Part shown: piece after piece, positions 53,805 to 62,330 of the stretch
Layout of the letters: the number at the start of each line of letters is the position of its first letter
Position numbering within the stretch: the stretch's first letter is position 1
Source: Phaeobacter italicus
GTDB lineage: Bacteria > Pseudomonadota > Alphaproteobacteria > Rhodobacterales > Rhodobacteraceae
Assembly (NCBI RefSeq): GCF_001258055.1
Contig: NZ_CVRM01000011.1
Location: forward strand, 744,001 to 808,000
Length of the DNA stretch: 64,000 bases
Reading direction: 5' to 3'
Translations under genes and position numbers: made by a program
The notes under the pieces: generated by a model
The model's input: the letters and a program-made list of their open reading frames with translations, nothing else
Database searches by the model: none
What the model was told of the DNA's origin: nothing

Positions 53805-54269
53805 ATGACACGTCCGCCCCTCCCCCCGTTTGATGCAGAAAGCGCCGCCAAAAAGGTCCGGCTGGCCGAAGATGGCTGGAACAGCCGCGACCCGGAGAAA
53901 GTTGCGCTGGCCTACACAGTCGACTGCAAATGGCGCAATCGCGCCGAGATTTTTCAAGGCCGCGATGCGATTGTCGAATTCCTGACCCGCAAGTGGGATC
54001 GCGAACATGACTACCGTCTAATCAAGGAACTGTGGGCCTACACGGACAACCGCATTGCCGTGCGATTTGCCTATGAGTTCCGCGACGATGCCGGTGCCTG
54101 GTTTCGCGCCTATGGCAACGAAAACTGGGAATTTGGCGAAGACGGGCTGATGCGCCATCGCATTGCCTCTATCAACGATCTGGCGATCCGCGAGGAAGAC
54201 CGTCTGTTTCACTGGCCGCAGGGGCGCCGTCCGGATAATCATCCGGGCTTGAGCGACCTTGGCCTATGA
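53805..54269 (+). CDS. NTF2-like protein, DUF1348 family
   Basis: A 154-residue protein of the SnoaL/NTF2-like superfamily, DUF1348 type. The phrases [38 protein letters not shown] and [19 protein letters not shown] are highly characteristic. The fold forms a small cone with a ligand pocket; the substrate of DUF1348 proteins is unknown. It commonly occurs near TetR regulators and small oxidoreductases, as here. Confidence 0.92.
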   Translation: MTRPPLPPFDAESAAKKVRLAEDGWNSRDPEKVALAYTVDCKWRNRAEIFQGRDAIVEFLTRKWDREHDYRLIKELWAYTDNRIAVRFAYEFRDDAGAWFRAYGNENWEFGEDGLMRHRIASINDLAIREEDRLFHWPQGRRPDNHPGLSDLGL

Positions 54270-54284
54270 GCGGAGCCCGCAACC

Positions 54285-54905
54285 ATGCCACTTGGATTTG
54301 CTGAAATCGCCTTTACACCGGCTGTTCAGGCAGAGCAGGCCCGCCATGGCTCGGCCGAGGCCTACAGCGTTGCGCTGGATCCTGACCGCGATGGCGGCCG
54401 CCTTCTGGGCCTGCGCGAGAGCGCATTTATCGCGGCGCGTGACAGCATGTTTCAGGCCACGGTATCGGAAACCGGCTGGCCCTATGTCCAGCATCGCGGC
54501 GGCCAGCCCGGCTTTTTGCGGGTGCTGGACGCACAGACCATCGGCTATGCGGACCTGAGCGGCAACCGGCAGTATATCTCCACCGGCAATCTGCGGGGCA
54601 ACGACCGGGTGTCGCTGATCCTGGTGGATTGGAGCCGACGCAAGCGGCTGAAGATCTGGGGGCGCGCTGTTTTGGTCGAGGACGCTGAGGTGATCCGCCA
54701 ATTGCAGAGCGCAGATCAGGCGTCGGCGGAACGGGCTGTGCTGATCCGCGTGGAGGCCTTTGACTGGAATTGCCCCCAGCATCTGCCCCTGCGCTTTACG
54801 GCAGAAGAATACGCGCACATCCACGCCGAGGATCGCACCCGTCTTGAACGGCGCATCCAGGAGCTGGAGACGCGCTTGACTGCGGTCGGGGCAGACCTGC
54901 CCTGA
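54285..54905 (+). CDS. Pyridoxamine 5'-phosphate oxidase-family flavin-binding protein
   Basis: A 206-residue split-barrel protein. FQATVSETGWPYVQHRGGQPGFLRVLD and DLSGNRQYISTGNL are typical of the PNPOx-like FMN- or F420-type reductase group rather than true PdxH. A helical C-terminus (RTRLERRIQELETRLTAVG) forms a short coiled coil. It starts 15 bases after the DUF1348 gene, indicating an operon. Its reaction is unknown. Confidence 0.88.
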   Translation: MPLGFAEIAFTPAVQAEQARHGSAEAYSVALDPDRDGGRLLGLRESAFIAARDSMFQATVSETGWPYVQHRGGQPGFLRVLDAQTIGYADLSGNRQYISTGNLRGNDRVSLILVDWSRRKRLKIWGRAVLVEDAEVIRQLQSADQASAERAVLIRVEAFDWNCPQHLPLRFTAEEYAHIHAEDRTRLERRIQELETRLTAVGADLP

Positions 54906-54911
54906 CCCATC

Positions 54912-54947
54912 GGCGGAACCGGACTGCCTGCCTGTCCCGGTTCCGCC
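54912..54947 (+). terminator. Strong stem-loop without T tract after the PNPOx-like gene
   Basis: GGCGGAACCGG (54912-54922) and CCGGTTCCGCC (54937-54947) form an 11-bp perfect stem with a 14-base loop. It lacks a T run, so it is probably an mRNA 3' stabiliser or a weak terminator. Confidence 0.5.
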
Positions 54948-54998
54948 CACGAAACGGGGGCCAAAAGCATCCCCGAAACGTCACGAGGGGAGGCCATC

Positions 54999-56102
54999 AT
55001 GACCAATGTTACCATTGCATTTGCCAAAGCCATGGCGCGCGCGAACGGCTGGAGCCTGACCGACGAGGGCACGCTTTTGTCTGACGGCACGCCCATCGGA
55101 CAGCTGCACGCGGAAGCGGACGGCTATATTGCCAACAGCGAGTATATGGACCTGATCGAGCGCGTGCGCGCAGGCCATCCCAATCAGGCCCGTCTGGTTG
55201 CCGATTACGCCCGCTCCATTTCTCCGGATGCGCTGGGGGTTCTGGGCCTTGCGGTCAAAACCGCCCCGGATCTGCGCAGCTCTCTCAAGCTGATTGAACG
55301 CTACTACCGGCTGATTACGGAAACCGCGATCTATCGTTTGGACGAAGGCAGCGAACTGTCTGTTTTTCGCATCGAAGGGCGCTGTGCCCCCCATCCCGCC
55401 CTTGGCTTTCGCAACGAATGTGCGCTTGCGGGTGTCCTGAGCAACCTGCGCAAGTTGCTGGACGGATCGCTTGCAGTCAGCCAGGTCTCGTTCCGCCACG
55501 CCCCTGCCGCGTCGCCTGAGGAATACCAGGCTGTGTTTGGGTGTGATGTGGTCTTTGGCGCGGAATTCGATGCCATCACCCTGCCCAGCTCCGCGCTTGA
55601 TCTGTCCAATCGGCTGGGGGATGCGGCTGTGTCGGACTATATGCTGGCCCACCTGCAGGAAAGCTATGGCCGACTGCGCCGAGAGCCACCGCTGCTGCGC
55701 GATCTTCTGCGCAGGATGACCCACCTGCTGCAAAACGGCGCGCCGCAGGCAAGCGAGATCGCCCGCGACATGGGGATGAGTGAGCGCACGCTTTATCGTC
55801 GCCTGGCCGCCGAAGGGCGCAGCTACCGCGATGTGCTGACAGAGGCACAGATGACCCTTGCCCAATCCCTGTTGCAGGGGGGCGATTGCAGCATTGCCGA
55901 GATCGCCTTTCTCACCGGGTTTTCCGAACAAAGCACCTTCAGCCGTGCGTTCAAACGTCATGTAGGACAGGCGCCCGCGCAGTTTCGTGCGGCGGTCACA
56001 AGCCCGCGAAAACCGGCGCTTGCTGCAGCCCCGGCCGGGATGGCCGGAACTGCCAAAACCCTGGCAGGCCCTGCCAAGACCGCACAGATGAATGCCTGCT
56101 AG
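54999..56102 (+). CDS. AraC-family regulator with Arabinose_bd-type N-terminal domain
   Basis: A 367-residue regulator. Residues about 20-200 form the AraC_binding/arabinose-operon type domain seen in OruR/ArgR-like proteins (VLGLAVKTAPDLRSSLKLIERYYRL). The C-terminal AraC helix-turn-helix pair is at about 250-335: ASEIARDMGMSERTLYRRLAAEG and SIAEIAFLTGFSEQSTFSRAFKRHVGQAP-type, the last a classic motif. An Ala/Pro/Lys tail follows. It likely controls the cluster upstream or itself. Confidence 0.9.
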   Translation: MTNVTIAFAKAMARANGWSLTDEGTLLSDGTPIGQLHAEADGYIANSEYMDLIERVRAGHPNQARLVADYARSISPDALGVLGLAVKTAPDLRSSLKLIERYYRLITETAIYRLDEGSELSVFRIEGRCAPHPALGFRNECALAGVLSNLRKLLDGSLAVSQVSFRHAPAASPEEYQAVFGCDVVFGAEFDAITLPSSALDLSNRLGDAAVSDYMLAHLQESYGRLRREPPLLRDLLRRMTHLLQNGAPQASEIARDMGMSERTLYRRLAAEGRSYRDVLTEAQMTLAQSLLQGGDCSIAEIAFLTGFSEQSTFSRAFKRHVGQAPAQFRAAVTSPRKPALAAAPAGMAGTAKTLAGPAKTAQMNAC

Positions 56103-56257
56103 ACATGAGTTACGGAGACGACGGGCAGGTCGGCTGGCAATGACCTCCACCACCGGCCTGCCGCAGGATCCGACAGATTTCACCCGGCCCGTGTTTCAGG
56201 GCCATTTGTTCCCAACGGAACCGCGTTTTGGTTCCATCAATTGCCCGGAAATTCGCC

Positions 56258-56494
56258 ATGAACGACATGACCTCTCTCCTCATCACCGCAGCTGCGGCTG
56301 CACTGGCAACCGGTGGCGTCGTCATGGCGCTGACATTCTCGGCCCCTGCCTACGCAAGCCCCTCGCCAACGGCGGACACATTGGTCGGTCGCCCGACGAT
56401 ATCGCTGATTGATGGTGGCCAAGTCGCGCCGGTCTGCGCCTGTCATGCCTCAGCACTCAAGGCCCTGACCTCAGAGTTCAACGCGGCCCAGTAG
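56258..56494 (+). CDS. Small exported protein of unknown function
   Basis: A 78-residue frame. Residues 1-34 form a signal peptide or membrane anchor (LLITAAAAALATGGVVMAL, then APAYAS). The short mature part contains CACHAS, two cysteines one residue apart, which might bind metal. A GGAA is the only ribosome-binding candidate. It lies between the AraC gene and the polysaccharide genes. No family is recognised. Confidence 0.5.
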   Translation: MNDMTSLLITAAAAALATGGVVMALTFSAPAYASPSPTADTLVGRPTISLIDGGQVAPVCACHASALKALTSEFNAAQ

Positions 56495-56680
56495 CCCCCC
56501 GACACGGCAGTCCCCCTGCCTGTGCCCGGGCGAGCCTTGCAAGTTGTCTTCCACCTTTGGTGTGCAGGTTCGCCCGACCCAATACAGCCGCGTTCTGCCT
56601 GCCCCGACAGGCCGCAACTGCGGTTGTGCGCATCACAAGACCGGATTGACGCCCCTGCTCTGTCAACCGGATGTGGGCGC

Positions 56681-56719
56681 AGCGCCGGCCCCTTTGTCGC
56701 GTGGGGGCCGGCGCTTTTT
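56681..56719 (+). terminator. Terminator before the glycosyltransferase cluster
   Basis: AGCGCCGGCCCC (56681-56692) and GGGGCCGGCGCT (56704-56715) form a perfect 12-bp stem followed by TTTTTC. It ends transcription from the small exported protein gene and faces the convergent glycosyltransferase gene. Confidence 0.92.
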
Positions 56720-56723
56720 CTTG

Positions 56724-57707
56724 TCATCCAGCAAGGAGCGCCCGCCAGCCGCGGATGAAATCCCGCTCCAGCGCAGGATCTGCGCGTGTCGCGGTGCAGT
56801 CCTCTGCCCGCTCAAACAGCCCTTCCAGCGCCGCTTCCCAGCAATCCGGCGTCAGATCGCAAACCGGTGCCGCCCCAATGCGGAGGTGATCGCGCAGACC
56901 GTCTATCTCGCTCACCAACAGATGCCGACCTGCAGCCAGAGCTTCGATCGCCACCAGGCCGTATGCCTCCCAGCGGGATGGCATCGCCACAACATCCACC
57001 GCGCCGATGGCGGCAACCGGATCAGCCGCGAACCCCTTGAAGTGGATCCGTTCATCACCCGCTGCAAGCCGACGCAGGTAGGGTTCATCTTCGCCGGTGC
57101 CATAAACATGCAGTTCGATGTCCGCCCGTCGGCATTTGCGCAGCGCCTTGATCAGCACATCAAACCCCTTTTGCCGATGCAGCCGCCCGATGGCCCCGAT
57201 GATCCGTGGCTTTCCCTGGGCCGGGCTCACCTTGCGAAAGGCCGAGAGATCTACACAAGAGCGGATCGTTGTGATTGCGTCGGGGCTGACAAAGCCGCTG
57301 TCCACCAGCCAGCTGGACTGCGCATCGCTGACGCCGACAACCGTATCGAACACGCGATAAGACAACCGCAGCAGCTGAGCAAAGCGCCGCTTGGACGGCA
57401 CGTTCAAGGCAACGAATTCTTCGGTGTAGCTGTGTTCGACATGAATGAGACGGCTCATCGGATGTTGCCCCCGAAGCGCAAGGAACCGCGGCAGGTTGCG
57501 CCAGTTGATCGACAGGTGGGACACGATCACATCCGCCTCGTAGCGGCCAAAGGTCAGCGGGTGATTACCGACTTCGGCCAACTGGTGGTCAGCGGTGACG
57601 CTGAGTTCGGGTGAGGACAGGATAAAGTCCACGACGCGCATGACGCCACCTGCGGTGGTATCGTCAACAAGGTGCAGAACACGGGGGCGGGTTTCGTTCA
57701 GCATCAC
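56724..57707 (-). CDS. Glycosyltransferase family 4 protein
   Basis: A 327-residue retaining GT-B glycosyltransferase. RVLHLVDDTTAGGVMRVVDF at the N-terminus is the acceptor domain; IIGAIGRLHRQKGFDVLIKAL and MPSRWEAYGLVAIEALAAGR carry the sugar-nucleotide site with the EX7E motif. It probably adds a sugar during surface polysaccharide assembly in the cytoplasm. It overlaps the upstream GT2 gene by four bases. Confidence 0.92.
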   Translation of the reverse strand: MMLNETRPRVLHLVDDTTAGGVMRVVDFILSSPELSVTADHQLAEVGNHPLTFGRYEADVIVSHLSINWRNLPRFLALRGQHPMSRLIHVEHSYTEEFVALNVPSKRRFAQLLRLSYRVFDTVVGVSDAQSSWLVDSGFVSPDAITTIRSCVDLSAFRKVSPAQGKPRIIGAIGRLHRQKGFDVLIKALRKCRRADIELHVYGTGEDEPYLRRLAAGDERIHFKGFAADPVAAIGAVDVVAMPSRWEAYGLVAIEALAAGRHLLVSEIDGLRDHLRIGAAPVCDLTPDCWEAALEGLFERAEDCTATRADPALERDFIRGWRALLAG

Positions 57708-58702
57708 GCCTGCCCTCCGGCACGGTTGAATTTCGAGGCCAGCTGCATCAGGCGGCGCAGCGACCCCTCACCGCACAGCGCCAGAACCGCAGCCGCTGCG
57801 AGGGTTGCCGTGGATTTCACCGGCTCCTTGATGAGCGGCAGTTTTGACTGTTCCAACCAGCGGCGGGTCAAGGTGAGCGTGCGCCCCCGGTCCATTTCGA
57901 CAATTGCGCGACGGGAGAGGTAGCGCAGCTGATAGGCCCGCGCTTCGCGGGTGTGGCGTGCAAAAAACTCGGGCGCAAGGGGGGTTAGCTTGGCCACCAT
58001 CCGCTCCCAGGCTTCCAGCTGGCGATCCGTCGCCGCCGACAACCCGCCAGAATTCACCCGATAGCGTGTCAGCAGACCCGGCACGCCCTCGAACGCCCAA
58101 TCCGTCACCAGCGCCATGCGCAGCCACATTTCAATGTCTTCGGACTGGCGAAAGGTCTCGTCGAAATACCACGGCCGCTCGCTCTCGCTTGGTGGCATGT
58201 AGGACACATCTGCCAGCGCAGCCCGACGGATCACCGGCGCCGAGCCATTGCCGACAGGGTTGCGCTTGAACACATGAGCGGCACTGACACGGCTCAGCCG
58301 TGGGCGCTGTGCATGACCGGTGGGCTGACCATCATCATCAATCAAAAGAGAGCCCGAGTAGCTCACTCCGACATGCGGATTTTCACGCAGATGCCAGATA
58401 TGTTCGGCCAGTTTGGTGGGCTCCCACAGGTCATCGGCGTCGCAAAACCCGATGACATCTCCCTTCGCCGCGTAGATCCCCGTGTTGCGCGCCCCGGCCA
58501 GCCCCCGGTTTGCCTGGCTGATCAGACGCAGACGACGATCATGGCTATAGGATTTCACCACCTGCACCGTGGCGTCGGTGGATCCATCATCCACCACGAT
58601 GATTTCGAAATCCCGCCAGCTCTGGGCTAAGAGCGCATCCAGTGTCTGCGGCAGAGTGTCAGCAACGTTGAATGCAGGAACAATGATCGAAGCAAATGTC
58701 AT
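57704..58702 (-). CDS. Glycosyltransferase family 2 protein
   Basis: A 332-residue inverting GT-A transferase. ASIIVPAFNVADTLPQTLDALL, VVDDGSTDAT and the DxD-type FCDADDLWEPTK are present. The acceptor region has ETFRQSEDIEMWLRMAL with the catalytic base candidate in SEDIE. GAGGAGAAG precedes ATG 58702. A possible C-terminal helix (TATLAAAAVLALCGEG) may contact the membrane. It is part of the polysaccharide operon. Confidence 0.93.
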   Translation of the reverse strand: MTFASIIVPAFNVADTLPQTLDALLAQSWRDFEIIVVDDGSTDATVQVVKSYSHDRRLRLISQANRGLAGARNTGIYAAKGDVIGFCDADDLWEPTKLAEHIWHLRENPHVGVSYSGSLLIDDDGQPTGHAQRPRLSRVSAAHVFKRNPVGNGSAPVIRRAALADVSYMPPSESERPWYFDETFRQSEDIEMWLRMALVTDWAFEGVPGLLTRYRVNSGGLSAATDRQLEAWERMVAKLTPLAPEFFARHTREARAYQLRYLSRRAIVEMDRGRTLTLTRRWLEQSKLPLIKEPVKSTATLAAAAVLALCGEGSLRRLMQLASKFNRAGGQA

Positions 58703-58722
58703 GAAACTTCTCCTCTGCGGGG

Positions 58723-59643
58723 TCAGGAAAACAGGCTGCGGCTGAAGCGGCGCGGGATGAGCGCGGCACAGACCGAGCCAAGCAGCGTGAGCGCGCCACG
58801 GCGCACAGGGGACAGAAACCCGCGTGGAGACTGGCCCAGCCCCAACAGCACGTGTCGCAGGGCAGTCGTGCGCCCCATCCCGAGCCGCAGGGCGCGGCGG
58901 GCCAGATAGCGGTGATAGATGGCATGGGAACGCCGCGACGGGCGATGGCCCATGGCGATGGCCGTTTGCAGCGCCCGTTCGCGCCCCGCCTCCATCGCGT
59001 CCAGATCGGTTGACAGGCCGCCGGTGCTGCGCCGGTAGTAGGTCTGCAGCATCGGCATCCCCACAATCCGCGCGCCCTGCGCGACAAGGCGGATCAGCCA
59101 CTCCAGATCTTCGTTGTGCAGCATGGTTTCGTCAAAGCCGCCCGCGCTCTGCATCACGTCACGGCGCACCGACATGTTGGACATGGTGCAGACCGGGTTT
59201 TCCCCCATCAGAATGTCAACGCTCAGGTCTGTCTCCGGAACCGTGGACAGGGTTCTGGCATCGCACGGTCGGTGCGAGAAAAAGGCGATCTGACCATAGG
59301 CCCCCGCAACCGAAGGATCAGCAAAGATCATCGACAGCTCGCGCAGCTTGGATGGGGCCCATTCGTCATCCGCGTCGCAAAACGCAATCACGTCACCGTC
59401 TGCGATGTCCAAGGCACCAAAGTTGCGCGCCGCACTCGGCCCCTTGCTAGGGTTGCGATAAAGCCTGATCCGGCTGTCCCCGGCGGCCATGCAGCGGATC
59501 TGCACCCAGGTCGGGTCGGTCGACCCGTCATCTACACAGATTGCTTCCCAATTCGGATAGCACTGGGCCTGCAGGCTTTCGATGGTGCCCGTGATGGTTT
59601 TCGCGGCGTTGAAGCAGGGAATGACTACAGAGAATTTCATCAT
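58723..59643 (-). CDS. Glycosyltransferase family 2 protein, second copy
   Basis: A 306-residue GT2 enzyme. SVVIPCFNAAKTITGTIESL, CVDDGSTDPT and FCDADDEWAPSK repeat the pattern of its neighbour, and LHNEDLEWLIRL is the catalytic-base region. Length and motif order suggest an old duplication with the gene downstream. ATG 59643 is used, three bases before a second Met. It begins four bases after the flippase stop. Confidence 0.92.
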   Translation of the reverse strand: MMKFSVVIPCFNAAKTITGTIESLQAQCYPNWEAICVDDGSTDPTWVQIRCMAAGDSRIRLYRNPSKGPSAARNFGALDIADGDVIAFCDADDEWAPSKLRELSMIFADPSVAGAYGQIAFFSHRPCDARTLSTVPETDLSVDILMGENPVCTMSNMSVRRDVMQSAGGFDETMLHNEDLEWLIRLVAQGARIVGMPMLQTYYRRSTGGLSTDLDAMEAGRERALQTAIAMGHRPSRRSHAIYHRYLARRALRLGMGRTTALRHVLLGLGQSPRGFLSPVRRGALTLLGSVCAALIPRRFSRSLFS

Positions 59644-59647
59644 CGTT

Positions 59648-60916
59648 TCAGACCTTTGCCAGTTTGTGCGCGAAGGCACGTTGAACGAGGGGAAAAGAAC
59701 CAAGGATCATCACGGCCGACGCAACAAGCGCATAGCCAATGGCAACTGCCAACAATCCCTGAGGCGCCAGAAGCGCGGTATTGAGCGACAGCGCGACAGT
59801 CAGAAGCGCCGTGATCCGAAACTCCTGCCCAGCCCGCCCCGTGGCACGCAGGTAGCCTGCACAGGCCGACCAGAGCGTCGTCGGAATTGCCACGAGGCAC
59901 AGGATCGACACGATCCCATCCAGCGCCTCCCAGCCCGCCCCAAAGAGGACCGGAACATAGACGGGGGCCAACAGCGCTTGCAGGATCACCGCCGGGGTGA
60001 TGATCCCAAGCGCGAGCAGGATGCTTTGGCTCAGCGCCGCGAGCTTGTCTTTGCTTGCACACAGATGCGGAAACAGAACCGTCGCAAACGCTGTGGAGAA
60101 GGAATTCGCAAGCCCCAGACCCGCGTTGAACGCCATGAAGTAAAGACCCAGCACCTCGGCCCCCATCAACGCCCCGACGATCACCTTGTCGATCTGCAGG
60201 CGCAGCGCTTTGACCAGTTCCACCCCCAGGACAGTTGCCCCAAACCGCACAAACGGACGCACCGGCGCTGGGTGAACCTCGGGGTTGGCGGTCCAGGGGT
60301 GCAGCCGTCGCATTGCCAGCAACCAGTAAGGCGCGGTCACAAGGCGGGGCAGGATCAGCGCAAGTGGCGATGCCCAAACCAGAGCGAGCGCAACCGACAG
60401 AAGGTTGGCACCAACAACCTGTGTCCCGGCAATCAACGCCGTGCGTTTCATCCGCCCGGCCCGCATGGCAAGCGCGCATTGCACCAGACCGGCCGGCATG
60501 AACAGGTATTCCCCCGCCAAAAGCAGGATCAGCAGCAAGAGCATTGTGCTGCCTCCAAGGGCATAAAGTGCCACGCCAACCAGCGCCTGAAACACAAACA
60601 GCCCGGTGCACCAGATCCAGAACAGCCGATGAGCCGTCTTGCAGGTCGCCTCCAGATCCTCGTCCCGCGCGGCCATGATGCGCTGGCCGATCCCGTTTTC
60701 AGTCAGCGATTTCAGAATGTCCGCCGCCGCCAGTGCCGCGGCTGCGATCCCGATATGCGCCAGATCCAGTGTGCGTGCGACGGTTACGACAACCAAAAGG
60801 CGAGACGCCTTGCTGGCAACCTCGGAGCCGACATAGGCAAAGACGTTCTGCGCAAGCGCCGGCACCTTGGGCAACCGGGTGGGAAACAGTGCTTTTGAGA
60901 AACGGGGCTGTGCCAT
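59648..60916 (-). CDS. Polysaccharide flippase, Wzx/MATE-like
   Basis: A 422-residue inner-membrane protein with about 12-14 hydrophobic segments. NVFAYVGSEVASKASRLLVVV at the N-terminus and ENGIGQRIMAARDEDL are typical of the polysaccharide-biosynthesis (PST) exporters. It would flip lipid-linked oligosaccharide to the periplasm. ATG 60916 is used; longer starts in frame lack support. It is the first gene of a minus-strand set and divergent from an export lipoprotein gene. Confidence 0.9.
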   Translation of the reverse strand: MAQPRFSKALFPTRLPKVPALAQNVFAYVGSEVASKASRLLVVVTVARTLDLAHIGIAAAALAAADILKSLTENGIGQRIMAARDEDLEATCKTAHRLFWIWCTGLFVFQALVGVALYALGGSTMLLLLILLLAGEYLFMPAGLVQCALAMRAGRMKRTALIAGTQVVGANLLSVALALVWASPLALILPRLVTAPYWLLAMRRLHPWTANPEVHPAPVRPFVRFGATVLGVELVKALRLQIDKVIVGALMGAEVLGLYFMAFNAGLGLANSFSTAFATVLFPHLCASKDKLAALSQSILLALGIITPAVILQALLAPVYVPVLFGAGWEALDGIVSILCLVAIPTTLWSACAGYLRATGRAGQEFRITALLTVALSLNTALLAPQGLLAVAIGYALVASAVMILGSFPLVQRAFAHKLAKV

Positions 60917-61114
60917 CGGAAAGGTCCATGATTTTCGGTCCCTTCCTTGGTAGCCCAGCCCCCTTGGCTGTGTCCTGCGCACCCCCGGACAGGATCACGG
61001 GGCGAAAGATCACAGACCTACACCAAAGGAGAGGTCGATCCCCGTCAAAATCTCTCGCAAGATGAGTGCGCTTGTCTTATCAAGGTCAGAACAGCTAACC
61101 GTTTGGATCGCGAA

Positions 61115-62320
61115 ATGAATTCAACGCTACGGACCGGAACTGCCCTGCTGGCCCTGATGAGCGTGGCCGCCTGTACCGCCATCAACCAGCCCCGCAACCT
61201 GGAACCGGTTGCGGTCGGAAACGGGTATCAGGCCCAATACCGCGAACCAAAACGTGACATCCGCGAACAGACGTTCCTGCGGTCCGAAGAAATCAACCGT
61301 CTCAAATGCCGCCCTCTTATCGGCGGTGCCGAGGGCAATGGCAGCAAATTCGGCGGTCTTGCCAGCGCCTCTTTGCGGGGAGAGCGGCTGTCGCGCAACG
61401 ATCTGATCGATATCCGCGTGGCAGAAGACGACACCTTTAGCGGTGATTATGTGGTCTCACGCGACGGCACGTTGAACCTGCCTTACCTGCGGCCCATCCG
61501 GGCACAAGGGCGGCTGGTGCGCGACGTTGAGGCCGATCTTGCAACCCAGCTGGTGAAGAACGGGTTTTATGATGCGATCCCCCGGATCTCCGTTCGGGTT
61601 GCGGATTTTGCATCTGTGACCGTCGGCGTTTCCGGCGCGGTGTTTGAGCCCAAGGCCGTGGAAATTGGCGGGATCGCGGGTGATCAGGTCGACAGCCGCA
61701 GACAAGAGGCGCTGGGGGCATCAACCGAGGCCCGCAATCTCTCAGCCGCCTTGCGGGCGACGGGCGGCGTGCGCCCCGACGCTGACATTTCAGCGATCCA
61801 GCTGCGCCGGGGCTCGAAGGTTTACACGCTTGATATGCGCGGGGTTTTCGAGGGCCAGAATGCCGTGGATGTGATGCTGCTGACAGGCGATGAAATCAAC
61901 GTCCCAAGCCGCGGCTGTTTTCAGGATGATCTGATGCGCCCCAGTCCGATCAGCCCGCCGGGGGTTACCTTGTTCCTGTCCAATCTCACCCAGCCCGCAA
62001 CCGGCAACGCGCCTTCTGCCATCGGGCGTGAAGTGCGTGAAATCCCGTATGGGACGCGCTACATGCAGGCCGTGATTGACACCAACTGCGTTGGCGGGGC
62101 GCGCGCCACATCGGCCAACCGCTCTGCAGTCCTGTTTTCACGCAATCCGGTGACCAAAGTTTCGGTCGTCATCGAACGCGGCATTGAAAACATGCTGCGC
62201 CGGGCGGATCGGGACGATTATGACCCCTATCTCCTTCCTGGCGACTCCATCGCGTGCTATGACAGCACTATCACCAATATCGGCGAAATCGGCCGGGTTC
62301 TGGGGCTTGTCGCGCGCTGA
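61115..62320 (+). CDS. Polysaccharide export lipoprotein, Wza/KpsD-like
   Basis: A 401-residue outer-membrane export protein. The N-terminus has a lipobox (MSVAACTA), so the mature protein begins with a lipidated Cys. The poly_export domain (about 95-175) has RNDLIDIRVAEDDTFSGDYVV and GTLNLPYLRPIRAQGR; SLBB-like segments follow (VTVGVSGAVFEPKAVEIGG). It forms the secretion pore for capsular or exopolysaccharide. It is divergent from the flippase gene. Confidence 0.92.
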   Translation: MNSTLRTGTALLALMSVAACTAINQPRNLEPVAVGNGYQAQYREPKRDIREQTFLRSEEINRLKCRPLIGGAEGNGSKFGGLASASLRGERLSRNDLIDIRVAEDDTFSGDYVVSRDGTLNLPYLRPIRAQGRLVRDVEADLATQLVKNGFYDAIPRISVRVADFASVTVGVSGAVFEPKAVEIGGIAGDQVDSRRQEALGASTEARNLSAALRATGGVRPDADISAIQLRRGSKVYTLDMRGVFEGQNAVDVMLLTGDEINVPSRGCFQDDLMRPSPISPPGVTLFLSNLTQPATGNAPSAIGREVREIPYGTRYMQAVIDTNCVGGARATSANRSAVLFSRNPVTKVSVVIERGIENMLRRADRDDYDPYLLPGDSIACYDSTITNIGEIGRVLGLVAR

Positions 62321-62330
62321 AGCGCGGAGG

